A stretch of 64,000 nucleotides of DNA from Apostichopus japonicus. Lineage: Eukaryota > Echinodermata > Holothuroidea > Aspidochirotida > Stichopodidae. Below, in pieces: positions 1-12,490 of this stretch (positions within the stretch are counted from its first letter, which is position 1; every line of letters begins with the position of its first letter). The notes beneath the pieces are model-generated. The model saw only the letters and a list, made by a program, of their open reading frames with translations. It searched no databases and was not told the origin of the DNA. The position numbers were made by a program, and so were the translations under genes. The stretch is taken from NCBI RefSeq assembly GCF_037975245.1, contig NC_092562.1, forward strand, positions 11,455,001 through 11,519,000, read 5' to 3'.

Positions 1-305
1 GCTGATAGATAACAAGGTTGCTCTTGTCATCACTGTCACTTTGGGAAAGCATCATAGGTATTGTTTCTGGTTGGAGGTGTGAATCCTAATGTTACCAGGG
101 CGGAAAGCTGCCATTGTGTTTCCTCAAAATGCATCTCTAAAGTATTTCAGCCAAACATAGGAATTGATCATAGGGCTTGCATATTGTTATAACCAAGAGA
201 GTGCCCCCCCACCCCCCCAAAAAAAAAATATCCTTAAGAAACTTGTAGTAGAAACTTTTATTCAGTTGCAGATAACTTGAACTTGTGAACAGGCTGTGAT
301 GCAGT

Positions 306-372
306 ATTGCAGTATGTTATGTTATGCATTATGTTATGCAGTATGTTATGCAGTATGTTATGCAGTATGCAA
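306..372 (+). repeat. 12-bp tandem repeat
   Basis: About five imperfect copies of GCAGTATGTTAT, with the first copies degenerate. It is a simple minisatellite in non-coding DNA. Confidence 0.8.
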
Positions 373-1782
373 TCACTGTTACAGTCATGAAAACTAACAT
401 TCTTGCTGACAGTATCACCGTCGGTAACATGATGGAGGTGCATGTAAAATCAGTAGCATACACATGTAATACATTTATTATGTTCAGATTCCAGTATTTT
501 AGAGGTAATTGCTACATTACAGGGTAGCCATGTTAGGAGTACATGTTATAGACTCATGGCCTCTAGTGTAGCTTAATGTTCTATGACTTCTATCCCCATG
601 AAAATTAGGCCAAGAAGATTTCTGCGTAGACCCTACGTAGCGCATTTTCAAATATTTGATCTCGGTGTTACAATCGAAAACATAGGAGATGCACAAGTGA
701 TTGTTGTTTAATCAGACATCCTAGATGCTTAATGGAATGAAGAGAATGAATTACACATAATTTACTTTAGATCGATTACAAAATTCACTCTTAACACATG
801 TACGTGACGCTTCTTCAATGAGTGTCCCACAGGAGTACGCTCCTCCCCTCAGGAAATGTCATAGCCTAGCCTCCCCACTGAAGGAAAATGTCCCAAGCAG
901 TGTGAAGATTTCTGCTTTCATGATCAGTACATACGTGTGTAATGTGAGATCAAGCAAGGTCAATTCCCTCACCAATTGAACCAGTACATGCATAAATTTA
1001 TACCTGAATAGGGGGGCTTATTATGAAGCTTGAAGTTTTCTGTCTTTCGAAGGACCAACACAGGTTCCCCTACATGTCTCAGGACAAGTGAGAGGAGGGC
1101 CAGTCTTCAAGAGCTTGTACCTCTGTTTGGTAAAGTCATATGTGCTTACCACAGGCATTGAAAAAAAACCAATGGTTGGGAGGGGGGGGGGGGCTTGTTA
1201 CTGGCTTAATGCCAGTGGATTTTGCTGGTTTGCTAGTAGAAAAAGAGTACTGCCAATTTTATGCCAGTAGAAATTAAGAATACATGGTATAACAATTATC
1301 AGTCCAAGAATCAACATGATTTGCCTGTCCCTGCATAGGCTCTTGTATATTAATATCATTAGGGCTGTTCTCAAAAGCCTGTGCAGTATCAACTGAATGT
1401 GCATTGACCTTCAGGAAAATGCCAGAGGGAATTTCATGTTAGCCAGTAGATGTTCTAAGCATGTTTGGTGAATGTTTTAGCAAGTGGCAAGGATTGTGAA
1501 CGTATAGGCCTGTTACCATATTGTCCTGCTTCAAAGGGGGTTTGAAAATTCAGTCACTACGTCACTTGCCTCAAACTTTATTCCTTTCCACAATACGCAA
1601 CACTCGGTCGTCACAAAGTACATAACTTTAACACTTGCTCTGTACTGTCGGGGTTTAGTTGCCTCGCTATTTCTTGTCACACCGATAAGTCTGAAAACAG
1701 GAATCTAGTTCTGCAGTTTCTCTGCAAACCTTGAAATATTTGCAGTCTCAGTCGGAATCACGGCCAATATATTTCTACACAG

Positions 1783-1836
1783 GCACCCCTGGACCACCAG
1801 GGCCTGCAGAACCAAGACCACCCTCAGCAAGAAGAG
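1783..1836 (+). CDS. Weak candidate upstream SSBP exon
   Basis: A 54-bp stretch lies between an acceptor-like site (TTTCTACACAG) and a donor-like GTGATG. Read with an incoming split codon it gives GTPGPPGPAEPRPPSARR, and it exits with one spare base. That is the phase needed to join the exon at 8070. SSBP proteins have a Gly/Pro-rich PPGTP-type segment just before the conserved STNSG region, so both composition and phase fit. However, the usual IMPSP-like residues are missing and the donor is weak. It could equally be a chance open stretch. Confidence 0.22.
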
Positions 1837-4504
1837 GTGATGAAATAATTTTTTATTTCTGACTAACAGGACTAATTCTATTTGCTGCACCATGGGAGTC
1901 TTTTTGCCCTATTAATGCCTCCTTCTTTACATATTATCTTTACTCTTCCTCTTTTTCCCCCTATTCCAAAGCTTATTCTTTTAATCTGTCACAAGCCAGT
2001 GGAAAATGTAACGCTTTCCTGACCCGGGGGGGGGGTCAAGTACAGTTATCAAAAGAATCACATGAAAATTCAATGCATCATTTGCACAGCTAATATGTGG
2101 AGGGTAGCCAAAGAAATCTGTTTTCTCAACACCATCTTGATGATCAGAGAGAGGCCTAAAGAAAAAAATTGTCTGAAAAGTGTTATAAAATGCATCTCCT
2201 GAAAACCTCACCGTATTGGTGAAAAACGTTCATATTATTACTCTGTTCCTTATTCATTGCTTTAACAAGAAGCTGCAGTGTTTTCAAATTTACCGTAGCG
2301 CCATCAAGTTATCCCCGAAAGTGTTAGGATTCCATCTGAATGGATGGAAGGGAAAGTCTTTCTCACAAGACCTATTGAGATTTAGTTGATCTTAAGAGAT
2401 TGTAAATTAAAGACAAGAAGAAAGCCACAATGCTACTGACCATCTAAACTGCTATGCTTACTATATATACATATTTATTTATACCCCTACCTCTGCAACT
2501 CCTTAACTAAACATAGCTTATCACTCTTATTGTAGATTGTTCCCTTAAATTAAGGCACTGTGACCAAAAGAAAAGCTGCAGGGGCTGCAAACTTCCCTGC
2601 AGCAAGGCTGAATGGATTTCAAACAATAGAGACTTATCTGGGCAGACCAGCAATGTCTGTTGTGTGAAACTGCACAGCACACAAAGAGGTTCCATCCTAC
2701 ATAGCTTACTGTAGGAGGATGAACCCCCCATCCCACCTGCATTCTACCTTTGACACAGTGCCTTTAAACTCAGATTGCAGTGGTTATTGTTCAATTGTTA
2801 GATTCATTATCAGGAATGTGGCCGAACAAGAACGGCACACAGAACAATAGAAGCTTTGTGATTTTATTTTATAAATAGTGAAGGCAAAAAGCAAGGAGTA
2901 AAAGTAATTTATATGTGAAAATGTAGAATTTTGTGGATGTTAAGGAAACTGGTTTTGAGTAAATCCCAAACAAAGCTTAGTGTTCAAAATTGAACAAACA
3001 GATTACGATGAGAACAGAGAGCAAAAGGACTGGGGTGGGGGGTGGGAGTGGAACTTGTTGGATGTTAACATATTTTTTCATGATTAGAAAGAGCAACCTT
3101 GCAACTCAGTATGCAACCTGTCTAAAAGAAATGTGCAAAGCACCCTTCCTATTTCAATGCTTTATGCAGCCATTGTAGGTCATTCAAAACAATCACTAAA
3201 CTTTTGTTTTCATTTGCATGCCTCCACCACGATTCCTAATCACTACAGAAGGGCATCATATAAGTGTGCCCACCCCCAGCACCACCAGTTATTCTTTATA
3301 GCATATTATAAAAATGCACCCTTTGAAACCAGGAACATATTGCATGTGCATCTGGCCACTCGGTGCAACAGATCCCTTTAACACCAGTTTTTCTGCATGC
3401 ACTGCTGACATAGTTGTGGTGAAGATCAGAGAAGTTGATGGTTCACTGCCATAGTATATTACTTGCCTTAAGACCTATTCTGTCATGTAAATCAACTTTA
3501 AAGGTGGTGTCTCAATGAAATTGACCACTAGCCTAACCGTGCTATGCTGTCTACATCGCTTTATTATGCTCTCTCACTACACTTGACAGCCTTTCTCTAA
3601 CACATCCAATTTTTTGCTTGCATCTGATCTCTTCAAGCATCCTCCGTTTGTTTTGCATCTCATAAGCCTCGGTTTCGATGGTTTCAGTGGTTCTAATGGT
3701 TTCAATTTTAAACAGTTGGTGATGGTATTTTTTGTGTGTTCTATGTCAATTCTAGTCAAAGTTAATAATTTTCTTATAAAGTGATTTCCGTCTTGATTTC
3801 CAAACACCCAACGTTGTATCGGGGAAAAGTCGGTTCTAGTGAAATTACACGCAGGTTCTTAAATTTCATTGGGGACCGACCTGCTCTAGATGTGTATCTC
3901 AAGCTCTAACTTAATGTCATAGCCACTCTTTTTGACTCCCAATTAGTCAAATCTCTGTTTTTGCTTCCCTCTTTTTCCCTCCCCCCCCCCCCCATTGAAT
4001 GTCAAATGACAAAGATAGGTGTTGCCATACCATCTGAAAAGTAGCAGTTTAATAGTCACTGAGGGGCCCATGATTCTTCAACTGTAACCTGTTTGGTTTT
4101 TCCTAACCTCTGGAGTCGGTTTCCAAAGAATTTCTCTGCCATTGGGATGAAAATCTGATCTGTTTCTCTTTCATTATTTGTGTATTATATATGAAAATTA
4201 AGCAATTGATATTGGACAGTCAGTTCCAAGTTCAGGGAAACCCATCAAAATCAGAACTGAAACATTCAGTTGAGAATATAATCAGGCCAGTAGTTACCTT
4301 CTGTTCCCGCTTATGGAATAAAAAAGGTGTTTTAGTAATGAAACCTTTTTTCTGCGAGGTATGCTAAATACCTGGTGGAATTTCTGGTGAATATTCTACG
4401 TTCCTGACGGGGTTGAGAGTGACCAGTCTGGGAAGTTGTTATTAATATCTAGATGAAGTCACATGACTGGATGAAGTAGTAGCAGTAAGAGAGGGGAGGG
4501 GAAT

Positions 4505-4610
4505 TCTGTTAAATAATAATAATGATAACAATTATAATAAAAATGTGAATTTGCATAGCGCTTTTATCCAGTTGGAATTGCTCAGAAGCGCTGTAGGAGC
4601 AAGGTGCACA
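4505..4610 (-). repeat. SINE-tail-like fragment
   Basis: An AATAATAAT-rich run followed by a TAGCGCTTTT...CAGAAGCGCTGTA pair. The same arrangement of A/T-rich tail plus two AGCGCTTT-type boxes ends the larger SINE at 25.1-25.4 kb, so this looks like a truncated 3' end of that family in the same orientation. Confidence 0.5.
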
Positions 4611-6704
4611 GTAAAAAAAAAAACATAACATTTATACAATGTAACTTCATAAAAGTGTGACTTTAGGCAGATTGGTATAGTCTTGTATTTGTCATTATCC
4701 AAGCAAGAGGGGGAAACAAATTGAGTGCTATAAGTGTGTCCATCTCCATTTTATATTTCTGTTTATCAAGATAAATCAGTTTAAAATATGCTATGTCTCT
4801 GGAAGGCTCCTAGCTATATTGATGATATGGACTGGTCAGTGTTTATGTTCTCCTATTGAGTTCTGGTCTTCATCTGAGGAACTGACCAATTGGTCAGTGT
4901 ATTAGTCTAAGTAGTTCAGCCACTTTCATTGAAGAACCTCAGATTTTTTAAAGAGTCATCTCTCAAAAGTTAAAAACAGGAATAGAAATAGATCCCATGG
5001 ACTGATAGCAATGTTCCTGAATTGTCTACAATATATCAAAATTGGCCTAAAGTCTGGTTTTTTCATGGCCGGAAATTAATCCACAGCATAGGGTGTTCAG
5101 TTTTCTGGCCCTCAAGCGGTGGATAAAGAGTATGAAATAACTTAGGAGATCAGCAATGAGTTAAAAGAAGGAACAAATCCTTGTTCTGTTTCTAAACATG
5201 TTCTCTTGTTTTACTTGTAATTAGACCCCCATTGATTTTACAAATTGCCCTGCACAACCAAGTCAAGTTATCACCATCTGACAGAAAACTAAACAAACCC
5301 ACAACTTTTCAGAGGCCTACGTTAAAACAAATTACTTCATGAAATAGCAAAGTAGTTTGACCAAGAATAGTTGCAAAAATCACATCCTCGACAAGTCGTC
5401 AAAATATAAAACTGATTGTTTATGGTTTTCCCCCTTTTTAAATTTTTTTTTTTCCGGGGGTCGTTTGTTGTCCTGGAAGGCATTTTTCTCATTAGCTGAC
5501 TCCTTTGCAATTGTATTTTTAAAAGTACCTGATTTTAATTTTTATTGCGACTTGCTATTGTTACTTGTCACTTTGCTAGAGGCAGATCACTTAGACAGGG
5601 TTAAAATCTTCTTTTCCCAGTAATCCTGTGAGATCAATGGGACTTTGGAATGATGCATTGATTAGCATGCTGTATGCTCACCTCAAGAATATTACTTATG
5701 AATATTTATTCATTTATTTATGATTCATGAATATTTATACCTAAACCAAACTTGACAACTAATGTGATATATGCTTTACTAACACACTGATTGATACTCA
5801 CTTTATATAGTGTAGGCTGATTATACATCATGCTTTTCATTTACCCTATCAGTTACTTTCATAGTATCTCTGGAGAAAAAAGCTCTGGCAATCAAGTATC
5901 AACATTTTGTTTTGTTTTTCTTTGCATTCGGATAACTGCAATCACCAGGATGCAAAGCAAATAGAAACGGATATCTTCCCCAGTAATTTGTTCGTCCTCA
6001 GAGCGGAGGCTGCCAGCGGAGTATGTTTGATCTAAAGCTTAAGAAAACTGAATTGGAGTTGGTTGTACCGCTCGCATTTTTTCATTGTGATATTGGACAA
6101 AGCATAATGATGTTGATTACAAAGATTCATTTTGTTAAGGAGATACTAACTCGGTCCATAATGCAGTTGGTTGCATTTGCAGTGTGGTTTCTTCGCTTAT
6201 CAAATCCTCTTCAACAACAGGAGTTGACATTTGTTAGCCTGTTCCATGTCACAAACGATGTTTTGAGATGTTTGAAGCCTGTTACTCTTCGAAACCGACG
6301 TAAACTAAAAGAGGGTCTAATATAGGCGTACCATACTTCAAAAGCGGGGCTAACTTGCGAGCAAAGTTTTTGCATGCAAATCTGGGCTGAAATTTTGCTT
6401 TCATTAATCACCGCCAGGGCTAATGACAACTTATTGTGACCTTTTGTAGACAACAAGAGAGAGGAACCTCTTACAGAACATACCCTGTAAATTGAGTGAA
6501 TCTGTTGAGGAGTTGGGTATGGTTTTAAAAAGGAAAATGAAGCTAGATAAATTACCTCTTTAAAGTTTATCTCAAATTGGCTCAAAGTGGCTCATGGTCA
6601 TTGATTTCAGCTCTCCTTTGGTTTCAACCAACCACTTTCAGGATTCAAAACTCTGAACTCCTGTACAATTTGCTTTAGTAGTAAAAGGGTCAAACAGTGG
6701 CTCG

Positions 6705-6971
6705 GTGTAGGATTTCTTAAACATCTCAGAGGTACATAAAGTTTACAAGCACTTCAAAATGTGGTTGATCGTGTGAAGGCTACATTGCTTATTGGGTACT
6801 GCTGTATGAGAACCAGGTTTCCCTGTGGGCCTAATCGGGTGTAAGATTTCTTAAACATCACTGAGGTACATAAAAGTCTACAAGTACTTCAAAATGTGGT
6901 TGAACGTGTGAAAGCTACATTGTTAATTGGATACTGCTGTGTGAGAACCATGTTTTCCTATGGTCCTACAT
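6705..6971 (+). repeat. 134-bp tandem duplication
   Basis: Two adjacent copies (6705-6838 and 6839-about 6971) beginning GTGTA(A)GATTTCTTAAACAT and sharing CTTCAAAATGTGGTTGA and TACTGCTGT. They differ by scattered substitutions. Probably an old local duplication inside the SSBP intron. Confidence 0.8.
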
Positions 6972-7688
6972 AATGCATGAGATGTTGGCATTTCAGTGGA
7001 GATGGTTTCTTTTCCTTTCACTTATTGCTTAGATACAACATAACCTTAATTAGTACTTACAACAGACTTAATTGCGTGAAGACGTAGCCACATGATACCA
7101 CGGATTAACTGTTCCTTCGCAAACTATATGTAAATTACTTTTGTATCACATGACTGTGGCTTGCAGTATTCCATTGACTGTACATTATTTGCCTTACCCC
7201 TATAAATCATGTTTTCAGTCTTTTCCACATCTTACTGTGTAGAATTGATTGTAGGTTTGCACAGAGCTTAAGAACCAGTAGATGCATCCCGAAGACAGGC
7301 AAAGGCATTTCTGATAGCTGTGTCCTCGATGATCATGTCCCCGCTAGAGTCTTCATGTCTACGTAGAGAACAATTAATGCCAGGTTTTGTTGGAAGGTCT
7401 CATGAGAAAACTCCCACTGGAAGCGCTCCTCTCCTGGAGAAGAAGCGATATTCACAGCTTCATTGTTTCTCAAAGTATTGTCTTTCAATTATTAAGGCTA
7501 GTGCCAGTTAGTTGCACGGTCTCTATTAGTACTACAAACTCCTACACACCGTTTGCGTTCAATATTGTACTAGCCGTCGGTCTTTACTCGAGTGATTATG
7601 GATGGAAGTCAAAAACAGTCGTGTAGTTCACAGCAAATGGCTGGCTTATTATTAAAATGGAAAGAGTGAAAGGATTTTATTTCAAAAA

Positions 7689-7730
7689 GTGGACTTCCCT
7701 TAGTGGACTTCCCTTAGAGGACTTCCCTCC
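7689..7730 (+). repeat. 14-bp tandem repeat, three copies
   Basis: Three copies of GTGGACTTCCCTTA, the last one altered. It is followed by an AATCA-rich simple repeat at about 7754-7790. Confidence 0.75.
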
Positions 7731-8069
7731 ACATGTATATATCCAGTGGAAAATCAAATCAATCAAATCAAATCAAAAAAAAAAAATCAAAAAGTAGTTT
7801 CACTTTCCCTTGGCTTTATTGAGTTCACAGTATATGACATATATATGATGAAAGTGCATTTCACTCAAACTAGGTTTTTCTTAAATATAACTTGCTGGTG
7901 TATAATGATACACAATTGTACGGGAGCCTCGGGATCACATAGCAGCTCTTCTCCAGTCTATCACTGGCTGGTGTGGTACACTCAGAAAATTCTCCCCATT
8001 GGTTCTTTCATTCATTCATTGATGATTCAATTATCCATCAGTTGTGCATGTTTGTTCATCTCTCTGCAG

Positions 8070-8143
8070 ATTCCACAAATTCTGGTGATAGTATGTATTC
8101 CATGATGAAGTCTGTTCCAGGTGGAGGCAGTTTGCCCCCAGGG
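8070..8143 (+). CDS. SSBP: SSBP/Ssdp, internal coding exon
   Basis: Exon bounded by TCTCTGCAG and GTAAGTA. With an incoming G it reads DSTNSGDSMYSMMKSVPGGG then SLPPG. This is the signature segment of the SSBP/Ssdp family, where vertebrate SSBP2/3/4 have a near-identical STNSG(D/E)NMY...M stretch. These proteins bind LDB1/Chip and stabilise LIM-homeodomain transcription complexes in the nucleus. The exon enters in phase 1, which implies a preceding exon ending in G, and leaves in phase 0 straight into the exon at 9482. Confidence 0.88.
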
Positions 8144-9481
8144 GTAAGTATCTCGTCCTCCCCCCTCCCCCATCTCATATTTGCACCTTTCACCTCTACA
8201 CCCAAATTGATTATTGACCTCTTTCCTTGGCACCTCAAAGAGTGCTGTGATTATTCCTGTCTTTTTCCCCCCAGTAAACGTGTTTGTGGCTTTTGATTGA
8301 CAGTTACTCATAGACTATGGCGAGAATTTTGGCCGATTTCAAGGGTTTCTCCTCCCCCTTTCCCCCTGTCCCTCTTCCCCCTCCCTCCCCCCTTCAGACG
8401 AAAAGAAAGATAAATAACGATAATAACAACATGTACATCCATTTATTTCCTGCATGAATCTTGAAGGTGATTTTTTTTTCCAGTCACTAAACTTACAGCT
8501 TACACACAAATGTTAACCGTTTTAAAAAGGAAACCAAACCAATTATACTGCTGACATTGCTTATTTATTATCGTCATCATCTTCATCATCATCATTGTCA
8601 TCAGAGTAAAGATAAAGACCCGTTTGTTAACAAGGTCATCAGATGATTTTATCCTGGATACATTATAATGTGGTCTTAATGTTAATCACAAATCGTAGCA
8701 CAAATTGGCCTGATGATGGTTCTGGAGTTAATGTTTCTTCCATCCTCCCCCCTCCCCCTTCCCCCCTTGGGAGTATTATTAACTGACAACACTGAACCTC
8801 ATGGTGTTCAGAGTATTGAACAGTTTTGAAATTCTGTTTTGAGGAAGGAACATAGCTAAAAATCAGTTTCTCAAATTCTCCTTAAAATTCCATCAAAGTC
8901 ATCAGATAACTTGCACGGACATAGCCCTGTTACATGTAAATATTAAGTGGTGGGCACTTCCACAGAGCCTTTTTTTTTTCTTGTGTTAAATAGGGAGAAA
9001 AACCACATGATCAACTGTTTAAGATTACACTTTGGTTGAAATATGACAGGTGTGTGTGGTGTGCTAAAGAATGAAATGCTGTCAGTCATAAAGTCAAAAA
9101 TCACTAATCATTACTCTATATATGTATGTGAGTTATTTGGTACATGGGGATATATTAATTCAATATTGATCCACCTTTTTATGGGGTGTTATTTGATATG
9201 TATATATATACATATACAATCAAAGTCCTTTTTCACCATACTCACACATATTTTTTGTATATATTTTTTATTATTATTATGATTATTTTTTCTTCTTTTA
9301 AATCCATAAAAGTCATAATAATAATAACATTAAACAGTGCTAGTTTCATTTCAAACTCAGTAAAAAAAAGTACGAGGTTGCAAGGGTAAGCATTGAGGGA
9401 TGGTAAAGTTGTGACTATTTTTCTAGCTCTTGTTGTTCGGTCTCTGATTGCTCAAAGACGTCCCTCTTTTACCTGTTGCAG

Positions 9482-9563
9482 CAAAACTTCCCAATGGGGT
9501 CCGGTCCTGATGGTGGTCCGATGCCATCCATGGGGCAGCAGGACATGCCTCCAGTCATGAATG
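9482..9563 (+). CDS. SSBP: SSBP/Ssdp, internal coding exon
   Basis: Acceptor ACCTGTTGCAG and donor GTAAGGA. It encodes QNFPMGSGPDGGPMPSMGQQ then DMPPVMN plus one base. The NFPMG-GPDG-P motif and the following M-N-G match the Gly/Met/Pro-rich activation region of SSBP proteins. The phase joins to the exon at 10788, where the split codon becomes Gly. The open frame that runs on past the donor (to 9808) becomes poly-Pro and low-complexity and is intron read-through. Confidence 0.88.
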
Positions 9564-10369
9564 GTAAGGACAAAAAATCAAGTGCTGTTCTTGTTGTCTC
9601 AAAAAGATACCGGCGTAGTACTCGCTGGTCGACACCGGCTGGTCTGCCCCAGTCTCCCCCTGTAGGGGATCTTGCCTTCACCCCCCCCCCTGGGGGAATT
9701 TTAACTTTCACCTTGCTGTTATTCATGTTTACCCTTGACTTCCATTTAATAGGAATAATAGTATCAGGTAAATACCGCTCTGCTTGCAGAGGTCTGTTTT
9801 TTTTTTAAATTTCAAGTAATGATACGGTCAGTTTTTCGGCTGAAAATCTGCCCCAGTTTTCTCTTATATTGACCTGCACCCTAATCAGGCCTCCTCCTCC
9901 TGTGTTGATCGTCTGTCTCCGTTGTTACTACTAACCAGCAGGGTGTCGTCTCTAACACTGATCCTTGTCTTTACTCTACATTTGTAACTCTATATATTGA
10001 CTACTCATGTAACGAAACACAGACCAGCCACACTACTTACAGCACACCTCACAGCTTTTAATACTGAATATTCTGTAACCTCAATGTATATGTTCTTTAT
10101 ACTATTGCAAAAGGGATATTACAAACGCTGCTAACAGTTATATAAAATGTGCAGATGTTCCCTAACAAAAAAAAACCCAAAAAAGGAAGTATTGAAAACG
10201 TTCTGGCACGAATGGGAGACAATATTCTCGAGCAAGATAAACCAATTTCCAGAGATCGAAAAAACGTGTCAACATGTCCAGTTGTTAAACATTTTCAAGT
10301 CAAGTTGTTTATGTGAAGTATTTTTGGTCTTCTGGTGTATGTGTGTGTGTACATTTCAAGCACATAAGT

Positions 10370-10645
10370 ACATATTATATGTACATATCATATGCTGATG
10401 TGTAAATATCACATGTACATATAAGCATATCATATGTACATATGATATGTACATATGATATGAACATATGATATGCTTATACTTATGGTATGTACAAATG
10501 ATATGCTTCTGTGTACATATGATATGTACATATGATATGTACATATCATATGCTGATGTGTACATATCATATGTACATATAAGCATATCATATGTACATA
10601 TCATATATACACATCAGCATATGATGTGTACATATCAGCATATGA
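10370..10645. repeat. Palindromic CATATG/GTACAT array
   Basis: About 270 bp made almost only of ACATATGATATGTACAT, ATAAGCATATCAT and CAGCATATGA words that are self-complementary or occur in both orientations. It can fold into several hairpins. It lies in the SSBP intron between exons 9482-9563 and 10788-10930, about 140 bp before the acceptor. Confidence 0.85.
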
Positions 10646-10787
10646 AGAATCAATTTCTTTCAAAATTAAAACTGAAAAATTTGTTACAAACTTGATCCAA
10701 CTGATTGGCAATAAAGTTTAATATTACACATGTTGTGACTTCATGCAAGTGTTCTTCAAAGTTTGGCTTGGTTTTCTGTTTTTACAG

Positions 10788-10930
10788 GGGACCTGGATGG
10801 GATCCCCAAGAGCTCACCAGCTAGCAATCCACCAGGTCCCGGGCCTGGTCCCGGGCCTGGGGGACCAGGAACCCCTAGGGATGACAATGGAGAAATGACA
10901 GGACAACTGTTTCCGCCATTTCAAGACAAT
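10788..10930 (+). CDS. SSBP: SSBP/Ssdp, internal coding exon
   Basis: Acceptor GTTTTTACAG and donor GTAAGTG. It encodes GDLDGIPKSSPASNPPGPGP, more Gly/Pro, then GTPRDDNGEMTGQLFPPFQDN. The G-D-(I/M/L)-D-..-PK(S/N)SP and PGTPRDD-GEM...PFQ motifs are diagnostic for the C-terminal part of SSBP2/3/4 and fly Ssdp. A Pro-Gly repeat is inserted between these two motifs relative to vertebrate proteins. The exon ends in phase 0. Confidence 0.92.
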
Positions 10931-11786
10931 GTAAGTGTGTAACTGTGTATTACCAGTAAGATGAATTTGGTTTTGATTTGGTTCATTTGTAATATGTGTG
11001 TATGAACTGTGTACTGAAGTATCTCTGAACTGTTATTGGTATTTTAACATTACTTTGAGCGAATGCTCTACAGGTGATTATTAACACTGTGACTCCCACA
11101 AAGCAAAGACATGGCTACAAGATGCATTGTTGGTGTATTACAGTGCAGTATTAACAGACATTAAGGCATTGAGACATTTGTTTTATTCATGTTTGGCTAA
11201 AACGAGATATCAATTTCTAGCCCTCATTTGCTTATGAAGTTCTAAGCTGAACGAATTTGTTGTCAAAAATGGTTAGGGCACATACAAGAGCTGACTTTTT
11301 GTTCGGCAAGGACGAAATATTAAAAAGCATCTGTATAACATAAAAATTGTTGTTAATTTGGGTGATGGGGAAATGGATCTGGTACAAATGAAACCCATTT
11401 GATTAAGCAGCCTTTTGGCAATTTGGTCAGGCGGTTTTAACCAAACCTCTAAGAGAGTATTACTCAAGATGAGACACACCCTTACATTTTTGTGTTCACA
11501 AGACGAAGGGTTCTAATGAGCAAGTAATTAATGCACTTGATTTTGCAGTCTTCAATATTTGGTCGCCTAGACACCTCTTTTCGTCATACCATAGATGACG
11601 TGAAAAGAGCAAGTTTGAGCAAGAAGATCCCGCTAGAAATCTAAGCATCAGTTTTTTCCTCTGTCAGGCTCCTTGGGGAGGGTTAACCAGTCCGCTAACG
11701 GCTGGTTTATATTCTCTCTTCTCTAACTAATTATTCCACTCATCATCATGTGAATGCCGCCTCTCCTTCTTCCTCCCCCATTGCAG

Positions 11787-11900
11787 CAAGATCAAAACGA
11801 ATCGGCGGCAATTTTGAAGATTAAAGAGACCATGCAGGAGGAAGCTAAGAGGTTTGAGAAGGACACCCCTGAGCCACACCCTGACTTCTATATGCAATAA
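11787..11900 (+). CDS. SSBP: SSBP/Ssdp, terminal coding exon
   Basis: Acceptor CCCCATTGCAG, open in phase 0 to TAA at 11898-11900. It encodes QDQNESAAILKIKETMQEEA then KRFEKDTPEPHPDFYMQ, a charged, probably helical tail. Vertebrate SSBPs end instead in a short Tyr-Ser-Pro-type tail right after the PFQ motif, so this is a different C-terminal end. I recall invertebrate Ssdp proteins ending in a similar Glu/Lys-rich helix but could not check. Together the four confident exons give 137 residues. Confidence 0.85.
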   Translation, partial: QDQNESAAILKIKETMQEEAKRFEKDTPEPHPDFYMQ

Positions 11901-12382
11901 CAGCTCAGTCTCCCTGACCTGTCAGTGCCTGCTGCTGTGACCGCTGCTGCTGCCACTGCCTCAAGAAAAACAACTTGTTGTTATCATCATCATCATCAAC
12001 CCATTGTTAACCTTTGACATCAAACCAGACTCCTATCAAGCTGCAAAAGTGGTGGAAGCAAATCTTCAAGGGACTGTGATTAAAAAAAGGTAAAAAACCA
12101 AAACAACAACAACAACACACGAGATGATGAAGAAGTTGATGCTGATGCACTGTGGTAGCTCACTGAGTCTCTGCGAATTTGTAACTCGATCGAGACCGTG
12201 TCGTTCATTCCGATCACGGGTCGACGGGACTCGTCTAATTGCGGCCTCGAAGTGAGTCTGTAGTCTTGATGGTGGGTACACCAAGGTGTACAGTGTGCAC
12301 ACAGATTATTCTCGGCGAGTGACCGTGAGGTCGGTATCAACGTCATTGAATGATGTGGACTACACTCAGTGGGCTTCAACCT

Positions 12383-12490
12383 GTGGAGTTTAGTGCAGAC
12401 GGTTCAGTCAGATGTCACACAGTGATTGCAGGCAGTATTTGCAAGCAGTAATTGTGGAGTTAGTGCAGACAGATGTCACACAGTAATTGT
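12383..12490 (+). repeat. Short imperfect duplication
   Basis: GTGGAGTTTAGTGCAGAC...AGATGTCACACAGTGATTG recurs about 70 bp later as GTGGAGTTAGTGCAGAC...AGATGTCACACAGTAATTG. A small local duplication in the presumed 3' UTR. Confidence 0.7.

Larger units (their letters stand above)
1..8069 (+). other. SSBP gene upstream/intronic DNA
   Basis: The next confident exon (8070) starts mid-gene with a split codon, so at least the right part of this stretch is SSBP intron. The N-terminal LUFS/LisH exons expected for the family are not visible and probably lie left of the window. I see microsatellites, poly-G/poly-C runs, short tandem repeats, a SINE-tail fragment near 4.5 kb and one weak exon candidate at 1783. 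Open frames here (for example the 124-codon one on the minus strand at 6211-6585) show no domain or coding character. Confidence 0.6.

Noticed and set aside
6211-6585. 124-codon minus-strand frame
   Set aside because: No domain, no codon or splice support, and it overlaps another open frame on the plus strand; probably chance.
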